A stretch of DNA of 64,000 nucleotides from Halogeometricum rufum (GTDB lineage: Archaea > Halobacteriota > Halobacteria > Halobacteriales > Haloferacaceae): positions 868,001 through 932,000 of the forward strand of contig NZ_FOYT01000002.1 of assembly GCF_900112175.1 (NCBI RefSeq), written 5' to 3'. Position numbers and translations under genes: made by a program. This document shows, one piece after another, positions 57,263 through 64,000 of this stretch. The notes beneath the pieces are model-generated. The model was not told the DNA's origin. It saw only the letters and a program-made list of their open reading frames with translations, and did not search any database. Position 1 is the first letter of the stretch; each line of letters begins with the position of its first letter.

Positions 57263-57745
57263 CTACCTTTCGGGTCGGTCGACCCGTTCGCCCTGATAGC
57301 TCCCGTCGTACTCGCCGTCGTGGTTCGCACGGGCGAGGACGAGTTGCGCGACGCGCGCACCGGGTTCGAGTTCGACGTCGCAGTGGACCTGCAACAGGCC
57401 CTCGCCCCGGCCCTCGTAGCCGGCGTCCCAGACGGCGGTGTTGAGCATGCAGGAGTTGCGCATGAGCGACGACCGCGGGTAGAGGAAGCCGACGTGGCCC
57501 GCCGGAATGTGAATCGTCTCGGCGTACTGGAGGATGTACCCGCCGGGTGGGAGGGCGTACGCGCCGACGCTCTCGTCTATCGAGACGGCCTCTCTGTCCC
57601 CGATCTCTTTCCCCTCGGTGTCGAGTCGGCCGGGCGAAATCTGTTCGTACAGCGATTCGAGCGTCAGGTCGACGCCGTTGGGCTGTACCTGCGACTCGTC
57701 GGTCGGTTCGACGTGGTCCGCGACGAACGCGCCGCTTCTGAACAT
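57263..57745 (-). CDS. dut: dUTPase/dCTP deaminase family enzyme
   Basis: 160 residues from the ATG at 57745; the upstream frame is read-through. dUTPase removes dUTP by hydrolysis to dUMP. Motifs: QVQPNGVDLTLESLYEQ (early), FLYPRSSLMRNSCML, TAVWDAGYEGRGEGLLQVHC and PGARVAQLVLARANHDGEYD, then GSYQGE at the end. The trimer fold is shared with dCTP deaminase, and some archaeal members do both reactions; which applies here cannot be settled from motifs. It is 54 nt from the PAS kinase gene on the same strand. Confidence 0.82.
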   Translation of the reverse strand: MFRSGAFVADHVEPTDESQVQPNGVDLTLESLYEQISPGRLDTEGKEIGDREAVSIDESVGAYALPPGGYILQYAETIHIPAGHVGFLYPRSSLMRNSCMLNTAVWDAGYEGRGEGLLQVHCDVELEPGARVAQLVLARANHDGEYDGSYQGERVDRPER

Positions 57746-57839
57746 GTCGGGAGTGGTGAGAGGACAACGAAGACCGTTTCGGTACCGGGGTCGCCGTCTC
57801 GTGACATCGAAACGTAACGGTGACACGAGTCGACGCCGC

Positions 57840-60059
57840 TCAGGACGACTCGGCGTCGGCCACCGCCACTTCGAGAGCATCGAGGCGGTCTTCCAGTTCC
57901 GCCTGCCGCTCTCGGAGCGCCTCGTTCTCGTCTTCGAGGTCTTCGACGCGGCCCTCCCTCGCGGCGAGGCGGTCCCTCAGGCGGTCGATACGGTCGTTCT
58001 TCCGTTCGAGTCGATCCGCGAGGCCCTGTATCGCGGCGAGTGCGACGCCGTCCGCGTCGACGCTCGCGATGGTCTCGTCGTCGTCGCCCAACTCGAACGC
58101 GTCGTGGAAGTCTCCCGCCATCGGCCCCATGTGGCGTCCGTCGTCGGTGTCCGTGAACTCCCACGTGCTCACGTCCAGTTCGGTGACGCCGTCGAGGACC
58201 GCGTCCGGCGAGACGGGGGCGATGGACTGCTTTTTCGCGCGTGCGCTGGTGTTGTTGAACGACGGCGCGTACACCGGCATCTGCGAACGGAACTCGTTGG
58301 GACCCTGCGAGCGGAACTCGCTGTCGGTCGCGTCGGCGAAGACGACTGCGCCGTCGTGTGCAGTCCCGTTGTCCGATTCAGTCTTCGCCAGACGGCCGGC
58401 GGCGAAAGAAAATCGCCCGCTTGCCACGTTCTCGGAGCCACCCGGAACGGTCGAACGGACGCCGGTCGCTGTGTTCCCGCCGCCTCCACCAACAGTAGCG
58501 AACTCTCCACTCGCCACGTTGAGGATGCCACCGGCGACTGTGCCTCGCTCGCCAGTCGCCGCGTTATTGAATCCCCCACCGACCGTCGCAGTCTGGCCTT
58601 CGACGCGGTTTTCGATGCCCCCAGCGGCCGTCGCGCCTTCGCCAGCAGCACGATTCAAGAATCCACCACCGACGGTAGCTGAGTCGCCGTCAGCGTCGTT
58701 CCCGCCACCGCCTGCAGCGGTTGCACCCGGACCACTCGCGGTATTCCCCGTTCCACCGCCGATAGTGGCCCCTGCACCGCTAGCCGTGTGGTTGAAGCCC
58801 CCACCGACGGTCGACTCCTCGCCGCTCGCGGTGTTGTTGAAGCCCCCGCCGACGGTGGCGCGCTTGAAAGCTGTGTTGGCCTCGCCACCACTCACCGTCG
58901 CGAAAGGCGCGCTCTCGGGGTCATCTCCCGGACTCCCGGCCTGATTCCGGCGACCGCCGCTCACCGTGCAGAAGTTGTCGAGAGCACGGTTCCCGTTCGT
59001 TCGGTTGTTACCGACTTCGACAGGGCCTTCACCCTCGCCTCCACCACCGGCGACGGTCGTCCCCCGCACGTCGGCGACGTTGTTAGCGCCGCCGGAGACG
59101 GTCGAGTGTTCCCCGCTGGCGCTGTTTCCGACTCCTCCGGCGACGGTCGCGTTAGTGCTCGCGTCGTTCTCAACGCCACCACCAACGGTGGCGTACTGTC
59201 CCGTTGACGCGTTCCGATCACCACCGGCGACAGTCGCGTCCTGACCGTCGGCCTCGTTTCGCCGACCGCCGCCGACCGTCGCGTTCCGTCCGCCCGCGAC
59301 GTTCCCGCGACCCCCGCCGATAGCCGTCTCGTCGCCGCTAGCGTAATTCTGCCACCCACCGGCTATCGTCGCGTATGCCGCCCGAGTGGTGTTTGCGCGG
59401 CCGCCACCGATAGTCACCCACTTGCCGCCGAAGGCCGTGTTGGCCTCGCCGCCACCGACGGTCGCGGACGCGGAACTCTGTCGGTCGTTCCCCGGACTCC
59501 CCGCCCAGTTACGTACGCCGCCGCTGACCGTACAGAAGTCGTCCCACGCCCTGTTCCCGCCTTGTCGCGTCCCTCCACCGGCCGCGTCCGGTATCGCTCC
59601 GTCGTTCGTGAGTCCGCCACCGGCGACGGTCGACCCCTTCCCCTGAGCGGCGTTGTTGTTCCCACCACTAACCGTCGACTGGTCGCCGAGCGCCTGATTG
59701 AGATACCCGCTGCCGACGAACGACTGGAGTCCGCTCGCGACGTTCTCTTGCCCGCCGGCGATGGCCGTGTAGTCGTTCGTCGCCTCGTTTCGGAATCCGC
59801 CGGTGATGGCGGCGTAGTTGCCTGTTGCGCTGTTTTCTTCACCACCAGCTACAACCTGCGTTTCTTCGGGCGCGTTGTTTCTCACACCGGAGAGGACCTC
59901 GCCCGACGCGGTGTCCGTCCCGACGTATCCCAACAACCCGACCGCTCCAAGCGTCGCCAGCACGCCGCGCCGCGACGCGCGGACGAACGGCGGTTCGTCG
60001 GCGTCCGCGTCATCTTCGGTCGGTTCGGTCCCGTCTCCCGCGAGCGGCTTGTCTGTCAT
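57840..60059 (-). CDS. YadA-head-like repeat protein with S74-type chaperone end
   Basis: 739 residues from the ATG at 60059 (an upstream frame extends to 60254 across the promoter). A Tat signal SRRGVLATLGAVGLLGYVG is at 29-47. Residues about 60-560 are many short units of about 14-16 residues, such as ENSATGNYAAITGG, NNTASGEESTVGGG and GNVAGGRNATVGGG, the YadA/hemagglutinin-head pattern. Two longer inserts share FCTVSGG, AGSPG and ATVSGGEANTAF, a larger duplication. At about 605 SARAKKQSIAPVSPDAVLDG, then GPMAGDFHDAFEL and DGVALAAIQGLADRLERKND form an S74 (intramolecular chaperone) domain, followed by a coiled coil (about 680-735). The S74 Ser position reads Thr-Ser-Ala-Arg. Confidence 0.85.
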   Translation of the reverse strand: MTDKPLAGDGTEPTEDDADADEPPFVRASRRGVLATLGAVGLLGYVGTDTASGEVLSGVRNNAPEETQVVAGGEENSATGNYAAITGGFRNEATNDYTAIAGGQENVASGLQSFVGSGYLNQALGDQSTVSGGNNNAAQGKGSTVAGGGLTNDGAIPDAAGGGTRQGGNRAWDDFCTVSGGVRNWAGSPGNDRQSSASATVGGGEANTAFGGKWVTIGGGRANTTRAAYATIAGGWQNYASGDETAIGGGRGNVAGGRNATVGGGRRNEADGQDATVAGGDRNASTGQYATVGGGVENDASTNATVAGGVGNSASGEHSTVSGGANNVADVRGTTVAGGGGEGEGPVEVGNNRTNGNRALDNFCTVSGGRRNQAGSPGDDPESAPFATVSGGEANTAFKRATVGGGFNNTASGEESTVGGGFNHTASGAGATIGGGTGNTASGPGATAAGGGGNDADGDSATVGGGFLNRAAGEGATAAGGIENRVEGQTATVGGGFNNAATGERGTVAGGILNVASGEFATVGGGGGNTATGVRSTVPGGSENVASGRFSFAAGRLAKTESDNGTAHDGAVVFADATDSEFRSQGPNEFRSQMPVYAPSFNNTSARAKKQSIAPVSPDAVLDGVTELDVSTWEFTDTDDGRHMGPMAGDFHDAFELGDDDETIASVDADGVALAAIQGLADRLERKNDRIDRLRDRLAAREGRVEDLEDENEALRERQAELEDRLDALEVAVADAESS

Positions 60060-60396
60060 CTTTCTGATAGCACCGACTCCAGGATACGGACGAACCCGTG
60101 TTATAATCATTTGGCTGTCATTTTGAAAGTGTGATACGAGAGAGATTCGCACGGACGGAGATGCGCCGAGGACCGAATCCGGCCGCACGTGTCGCGACGA
60201 GTGCAATCGCCACGCGAGAGTCACGACGTAGCACCCGGCGTCGGCCGTCCTCACGGGCGAACTACCAACCGGCGAATCGGCCGCCCTCGCACACGTTCAC
60301 TATTATCCATCGAAGAACAAATATGCGTATTATGAACATACCTCTGACCTCAAACACGCGGGATTTATAATCGTAGACAGTCGAAATCGGGACGTT
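60060..60396. promoter_or_regulatory. Divergent promoter region of the YadA-like gene and aconitase
   Basis: 337 bp. Toward the YadA-like gene: gattataac (minus strand, 60099-60108), transcription near 60077, leader about 18 nt. Toward acnA: ggatttataatcg (60361-60373), centred near 60366, so the aconitase mRNA starts 3-4 nt before its ATG. The region 60300-60370 is AT-rich (tatccatcgaagaacaaata). Confidence 0.55.
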
Positions 60397-62376
60397 ATGG
60401 GACAGACGCTCACCGAAAAAATTCTCGACGACCACCTCGTCGAAGGGGAACTCGAACCCGGAGAGGAGATCGGAATCGAGATCGATCAGGTCCTCACACA
60501 GGACACGACCGGGACGATGGTCTGGCTGCAGTTCGAGGCGCTCGAACTCGACGAAGTCCAGACAGAGCTGGCGGCGCAGTACTGCGACCACCAGACGTAC
60601 CAGTTCGACTTCAAGAACACTGACGACCACCGCTTCCTCCGCTCGGCCGCGGGGACGTACGGGGCACACTTCTCTCGCCCCGGCAACGGTATCTGTCACA
60701 ACGTCCACAAGGAGAACTTCGCCGCACCCGGCAAGACGCTCCTCGGTTCGGACTCGCACACGCCGACGCCCGGCGGCCTCGGCCAACTCGCCATCGGCGC
60801 GGGCGGCCTCGACATCTCCGTCGCCATGGGCGGCGGCGCCTACTACGTCGAGATGCCGGAAGTCGTCAACATCCGTCTGGAGGGCGAACTCCCCGAGTGG
60901 GCCACCGCGAAGGACGTCATCCTCCACCTGCTCCGCGAACTCTCCGTGAAGGGCGGCGTCGGCAAGGTGTTCGAGTACACCGGTCCCGGCGCGGATACGC
61001 TCACCGTCCCCGAGCGAACGACCATCACGAACATGGGGACGGAACTCGGCGCCACCTCGTCCATCTTCGGCACGGACGAGAAGACGAAGGACTACCTCGC
61101 GCGACAGGGTCGTGAGGACGAGTACGTCGAACTCGCCCCCGACGAGGACGCCGAGTACGCCGACCAGATTACGGTCGACCTCTCGGACCTCGAACCGCTC
61201 ATCGCCTGCCCGTCGATGCCCGACAAGGTCGTTCCCGTTCGCGAAGTCGCGGGCGAGTCCGTCGACCAGGTCATCGTCGGCTCCTGTACGAACGGCGGCT
61301 ACGAGGACATCCTCCCGGCCGCGAAGATGCTCGAAGACCGCGAGGTGAACAAGAAGACGGAGATGATCGTCGCACCCGGTTCGAAGCAGGCCTCCGAGAT
61401 TCTGGCGCGTCAGGGCTGGACCGCCGAGATGATGGCCGCCGGTGTCAACTTCTCCGAGGCGACGTGCGGTGCCTGTATCGGCATCGGCCACGTCCCCGCC
61501 TCCGACTCCGTCTCCCTGCGGACGTTCAACCGCAACTTCGAGGGTCGCTCCGGCATCGAGGACGACAACGTCTACCTCTGCTCGCCCGAAGTCGCCGCCG
61601 CCGCGGCGCTGAAGGGCGAAATCGTCGACCCGCGTGACCTCTCCGACGAACTCGGCGACCTGGAAGCGCCCGGCGTCGAACTCCCCGACAAGTACGACGG
61701 CTCGAAGGCCGACCTCATCTCGCCCGACGAGGCCGTCGACGACGAACTCATCAAGGGACCGAACATCGGCAACGCGCCCATCGGCGAACCGCTGGAGTCC
61801 GACATCCGCGGTGAGGCCCTCCTGAAGATGGAGGACAACATCACCACGGACCACATCATCCCGGCCACGTCGGACATCCTCAAGTTCCGCTCGAACATCG
61901 AGAAGCTCTCGGAGTTCACGCTCTCCCGCGTGGACGAGACGTTCGCGCAGCGTGCGATGGACGCCGACGGCGGCGTCCTCGTCGCCGGCGAGAACTACGG
62001 ACAGGGCTCCTCGCGCGAGCACGCGGCCATGTGCCCGCAGTACCTCGGCATCGAGGCCGTGCTGGCGCAGTCGTTCGCCCGCATCCACAAGGCGAACCTG
62101 TTCAACTTCGGTATCCTCCCCCTCGCCATCGACGAGGAGACGTACGAGAAGCTCGAACAGGGCGACGACGTCGAAGTCGTCACCGACGTCTCCGAGGCCG
62201 TCGAGTCCGGCGAGAGCGAGTTCACCGTCCGCGTGAACGACGACTGGGAGGCCACGGCGACGCTCAACGCCTCCGAACGCGAACGCCGCATCCTCTCTGC
62301 CGGCGGCAAGCTCCGACTCACGAAGGAGCAGTACGAGCAAGAGGGCAGTGGCGGCGCGACGCCCGCCGACGACTGA
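60397..62376 (+). CDS. acnA: Aconitate hydratase
   Basis: 659 residues. It isomerises citrate to isocitrate, shared by the TCA cycle and the glyoxylate bypass (isocitrate lyase at 29790-30839). The 4Fe-4S ligands are in SCTNGG and ATCGACIGIGHVP. Other family blocks: LGSDSHTPTPGGLGQLAIGA, GGAYYVEMPE, DKVVPVREVAG, and the swivel domain GENYGQGSSREHAAMCPQYL with the catalytic Ser/Arg. The C-terminal SFARIHKANLFNFGILPLAI is also present. It is nearly leaderless and ends before a T7 tract. Confidence 0.94.
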   Translation: MGQTLTEKILDDHLVEGELEPGEEIGIEIDQVLTQDTTGTMVWLQFEALELDEVQTELAAQYCDHQTYQFDFKNTDDHRFLRSAAGTYGAHFSRPGNGICHNVHKENFAAPGKTLLGSDSHTPTPGGLGQLAIGAGGLDISVAMGGGAYYVEMPEVVNIRLEGELPEWATAKDVILHLLRELSVKGGVGKVFEYTGPGADTLTVPERTTITNMGTELGATSSIFGTDEKTKDYLARQGREDEYVELAPDEDAEYADQITVDLSDLEPLIACPSMPDKVVPVREVAGESVDQVIVGSCTNGGYEDILPAAKMLEDREVNKKTEMIVAPGSKQASEILARQGWTAEMMAAGVNFSEATCGACIGIGHVPASDSVSLRTFNRNFEGRSGIEDDNVYLCSPEVAAAAALKGEIVDPRDLSDELGDLEAPGVELPDKYDGSKADLISPDEAVDDELIKGPNIGNAPIGEPLESDIRGEALLKMEDNITTDHIIPATSDILKFRSNIEKLSEFTLSRVDETFAQRAMDADGGVLVAGENYGQGSSREHAAMCPQYLGIEAVLAQSFARIHKANLFNFGILPLAIDEETYEKLEQGDDVEVVTDVSEAVESGESEFTVRVNDDWEATATLNASERERRILSAGGKLRLTKEQYEQEGSGGATPADD

Positions 62377-62395
62377 GCGACGCACACACTCGACG

Positions 62396-62402
62396 TTTTT
62401 TT
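62396..62402 (+). terminator. T7 tract after acnA
   Basis: TTTTTTT at 62396-62402, preceded by cacactcgacg, about 20 nt after the acnA stop (62376). A T-tract of this length is a good archaeal termination signal. Confidence 0.6.
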
Positions 62403-62520
62403 CGGACGCGGACCGCCGAGCGACGGCGCCGCGAGCACGTCGGCGACGACGCCGTCGGTCGCACCCACGCCGTGGGGGAGACCACCGGACTTTTGCGCTC
62501 ACCGAACGTACCAGCAGAGA

Positions 62521-63060
62521 GTGACTGAGGGTGGCGCAGGGCCGGAGCGCGAGACGACCCGAGGCGAGACGGCGGCGGACGACGGGACGGCGGACCCGCC
62601 GGCCGGCGTGACCGTTCGGCGCGTCGAGCGCGCCGACCTGCTGGACGTGCTGCGAATCGAGAAGACCTGCTTCACGGAGCCGTGGCCGTACACGGCGTTC
62701 GAGTCGTTCCTCGACGAACCGGGCTTTCTCGTCGCCGAACGCGAGGGCGACGTGGTCGGCTACGTCGTCTCGGACGTGATGCCGAACCACGGCCGGGACA
62801 TCGGCCACATCAAGGACCTCGCCGTCGCGCCGGACGCCCGGGGGATGGGCGTCGGTCGCCTCCTCCTCCAGCGCGGACTGGTCTCGCTCTCGCTGTCGGG
62901 GGCGGCGGTGGTCAAACTGGAGGTCCGCGTCGGCAACGAACCGGCGCTGTCGCTGTACCGCGACGTGGGGTTCGAACCGGCGCGGCGGGTCCCCGCCTAC
63001 TACGCCGACGGCGAGGACGCCCTGCTGATGGTCCTCGACGTGGACGCCTGGCGAAACTGA
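62521..63060 (+). CDS. rimI: Ribosomal protein S18-alanine N-acetyltransferase RimI-like
   Basis: 179 residues from a GTG at 62521. The GNAT fold: VTVRRVERADLLDVLRIEKT, CFTEPWPYTAFESFLDEPGF, then the acetyl-CoA loop LAVAPDARGMGVGRLLLQRG and LEVRVGNEPALSLYRDVGFE. The C-FTEPWPY and NEPALSLY blocks match RimI/archaeal N-terminal acetyltransferase. In archaea this enzyme acetylates many protein N-termini. About 28 acidic residues at the N-terminus are not part of the fold. Confidence 0.87.
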   Translation: MTEGGAGPERETTRGETAADDGTADPPAGVTVRRVERADLLDVLRIEKTCFTEPWPYTAFESFLDEPGFLVAEREGDVVGYVVSDVMPNHGRDIGHIKDLAVAPDARGMGVGRLLLQRGLVSLSLSGAAVVKLEVRVGNEPALSLYRDVGFEPARRVPAYYADGEDALLMVLDVDAWRN

Positions 63061-63114
63061 CGCAGGGGTGGCCCTGCGACAAGGTGATAGCGTTCGGGAC
63101 CACAGTTATCGCCA

Positions 63115-64000
63115 GTGACCGACTCGTACACCGTCTCGGTCGTCGGCACGCTCCCCGGACGGTTCGACGTCGCGAGATTCGAGGCGGCGTTCGACGGGAC
63201 GACGCTCAGGTGGAACGTTCCGCCGGACGCCGCGCCCTCGTCGCACGCGGCCGTCGACTGCGTCGTCGCCACCGCGACTGCCGTCAGCGACGGCGGGTTC
63301 GACCCGGCGAGCGTGGCCGCGCCCGTGGTGCTCGTCGGCGACGAGACGGACGACATCGCCGAGATAGCCCTCTCGACGGACGTCGTCGACTACCTCGCCG
63401 TGCAGGGGTCGGCGGCGGAGGCGACGTGGCTGGCACGTCGCGTCGAGGCGGCGGCGGACTCCTACCGGACGGACAGAGAGCGCGCCCAACTCGACAGACA
63501 GCAGCGAGCGCTCTCGGACCTCGGCGCGTTCGCGCTCTCCGGCCCCGCCCGCGAGGAGGTGTTCGCCGAGACGGTGGACTGCGTCGCCGAGACGCTCGAC
63601 GCCGACCGAGTCGCCCTCCTTCGCTACCGGTCGGACGACCGCGACCTGTCGATGGTCGCCGCCGACGGGTGGCCGCAGTCGTACGTCGGCGGCGTCGCCG
63701 TCGGACTCGACTCCGGACCGGGGCGGGCGCTCACCGGCGGAGAACCGGTCGTGCAGAACGACCTCTCCGGGCGGACGACGACGCTGACCGCACACCTCGA
63801 CGCGGGCAGCGAGTTGAGCGTCGTCGTGGGCGGGGCCACCGAACCGTGGGGCGTCCTGACGGTCCACAGTTCGGCCCCCGGCGCCTTCGACGAGACGGGC
63901 GCGCGGTTCGCGGAGAACGTCGCCGCACTCATCGGCGCCGTCATCGAACGCGAGACGCTGCGGACGACGCTCGAAGAGGTGTTCAGCCGCGTCGACCAGG
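63115..64000 (+). CDS. GAF domain sensor protein, 3' end outside window
   Basis: GTG at 63115; the frame stays open to the last base, so the gene continues. 295 residues are visible. About 1-110 resemble a degenerate receiver domain (SYTVSVVGTLPGRFDVARFE; VVLVGDETDDIAEIALSTDV). A helix (RTDRERAQLDRQQRALSDLG) connects to a GAF domain at about 140-280: TVDCVAETLDADRVALLRYR, SMVAADGWPQSYVGGVAVGL and WGVLTVHSSAPGAFDETGAR. In haloarchaea such proteins usually end in a bacterio-opsin-activator HTH domain, but that part is outside. Confidence 0.75.
   Translation, partial: MTDSYTVSVVGTLPGRFDVARFEAAFDGTTLRWNVPPDAAPSSHAAVDCVVATATAVSDGGFDPASVAAPVVLVGDETDDIAEIALSTDVVDYLAVQGSAAEATWLARRVEAAADSYRTDRERAQLDRQQRALSDLGAFALSGPAREEVFAETVDCVAETLDADRVALLRYRSDDRDLSMVAADGWPQSYVGGVAVGLDSGPGRALTGGEPVVQNDLSGRTTTLTAHLDAGSELSVVVGGATEPWGVLTVHSSAPGAFDETGARFAENVAALIGAVIERETLRTTLEEVFSRVDQ

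Noticed and set aside
58430-59830. CRISPR-like or microsatellite DNA in the YadA-like gene
   Set aside because: Units are coding, imperfect and of 42-48 bp without spacers; explained by head repeats.
60262-62808. 848-residue minus-strand frame opposite acnA
   Set aside because: Antisense shadow of aconitase; acidic/Val-rich composition typical of reverse frames at this GC.
1-64000. CRISPR array, rRNA genes, plasmid origin (orc1/cdc6, repeats), prophage
   Set aside because: Looked for on both strands; none seen. The only mobile DNA is the tnpB island and the tRNA scar.

Overview
The window is chromosomal DNA from a haloarchaeon (class Halobacteria). The coding DNA is very GC-rich and the proteins are strongly acidic. 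Many genes appear leaderless, with a TATA-like box about 25 nt before the start codon. The gene set is archaeal: archaeosine enzymes, Pus10, TrmY, NOB1, aIF5B, PAN, SecF/SecD, RNase HII and a pyruvoyl-type arginine decarboxylase. Secreted proteins carry Tat signals, lipoboxes or a PGF-CTERM sorting tail. The genus cannot be fixed from sequence alone.

Layout. 1-15.7 kb: end of a propeller-like protein, then arcS and tgtA (archaeosine in tRNA), separated by a PPOX-fold protein, a five-repeat PGF-CTERM surface protein, and a small membrane protein paired with a winged-helix regulator. Next come a CPBP protease, a NUDIX hydrolase, an arylsulfotransferase-like propeller, a VOC protein, a lipoprotein, a DUF457-type membrane hydrolase, a duplicated-domain protein, a Tat-exported ferritin-like protein, tRNA-Pro(CGG) and trmY. 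15.7-22.3 kb: an AT-rich leader and a complete five-gene dipeptide/oligopeptide ABC importer. 22.3-29.3 kb: a BsuPI-like protein, an exported protein with a possible Cys-His-Asp site, gamma-glutamyltransferase, an SDR and a two-gene ABC exporter. 29.3-38.2 kb: isocitrate lyase with a coupled small protein, DUF4112, Pus10, a 51-residue protein, RNase HII, Hsp20, DUF7511, and secF-secD. 38.2-41.3 kb: a mobile island with two intact, divergent tnpB genes of different lineages, a 39-residue ribbon-helix-helix gene just upstream of the first, and the decayed 3' end of a third tnpB. 41.4-57.8 kb: mostly housekeeping genes (a glycosyltransferase, a CDP-alcohol phosphatidyltransferase with a TVP38 protein, pgi, NOB1-PRC facing aIF5B, a zinc-ribbon regulator, arginine decarboxylase, PAN, a PAS histidine kinase, a dUTPase-family enzyme). 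57.8-64 kb: a 739-residue YadA-head-like protein with an S74-type chaperone end, aconitase, RimI, and the start of a GAF-domain sensor.

How the genes fit together. Four tRNA-modification enzymes lie in the first 34 kb: TgtA and ArcS make archaeosine at G15, and Pus10 followed by TrmY can make N1-methylpseudouridine at position 54. Isocitrate lyase and aconitase belong to linked carbon routes (glyoxylate bypass and TCA cycle), and the Dpp importer may supply peptides. NOB1, PRC and aIF5B form a translation/ribosome-assembly neighbourhood.

The most unusual items are: (1) the TnpB island, with a ribbon-helix-helix gene over a repeated palindromic operator and an orphan omega-RNA scaffold; (2) a 27-bp promoter element shared by the PGF-CTERM repeat protein and the ferritin-like protein 9.5 kb apart; (3) the archaeal YadA-head/S74 protein; (4) the exported protein with a GHCYGM motif. 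All functional calls are from reading the sequence only; no database search was run.
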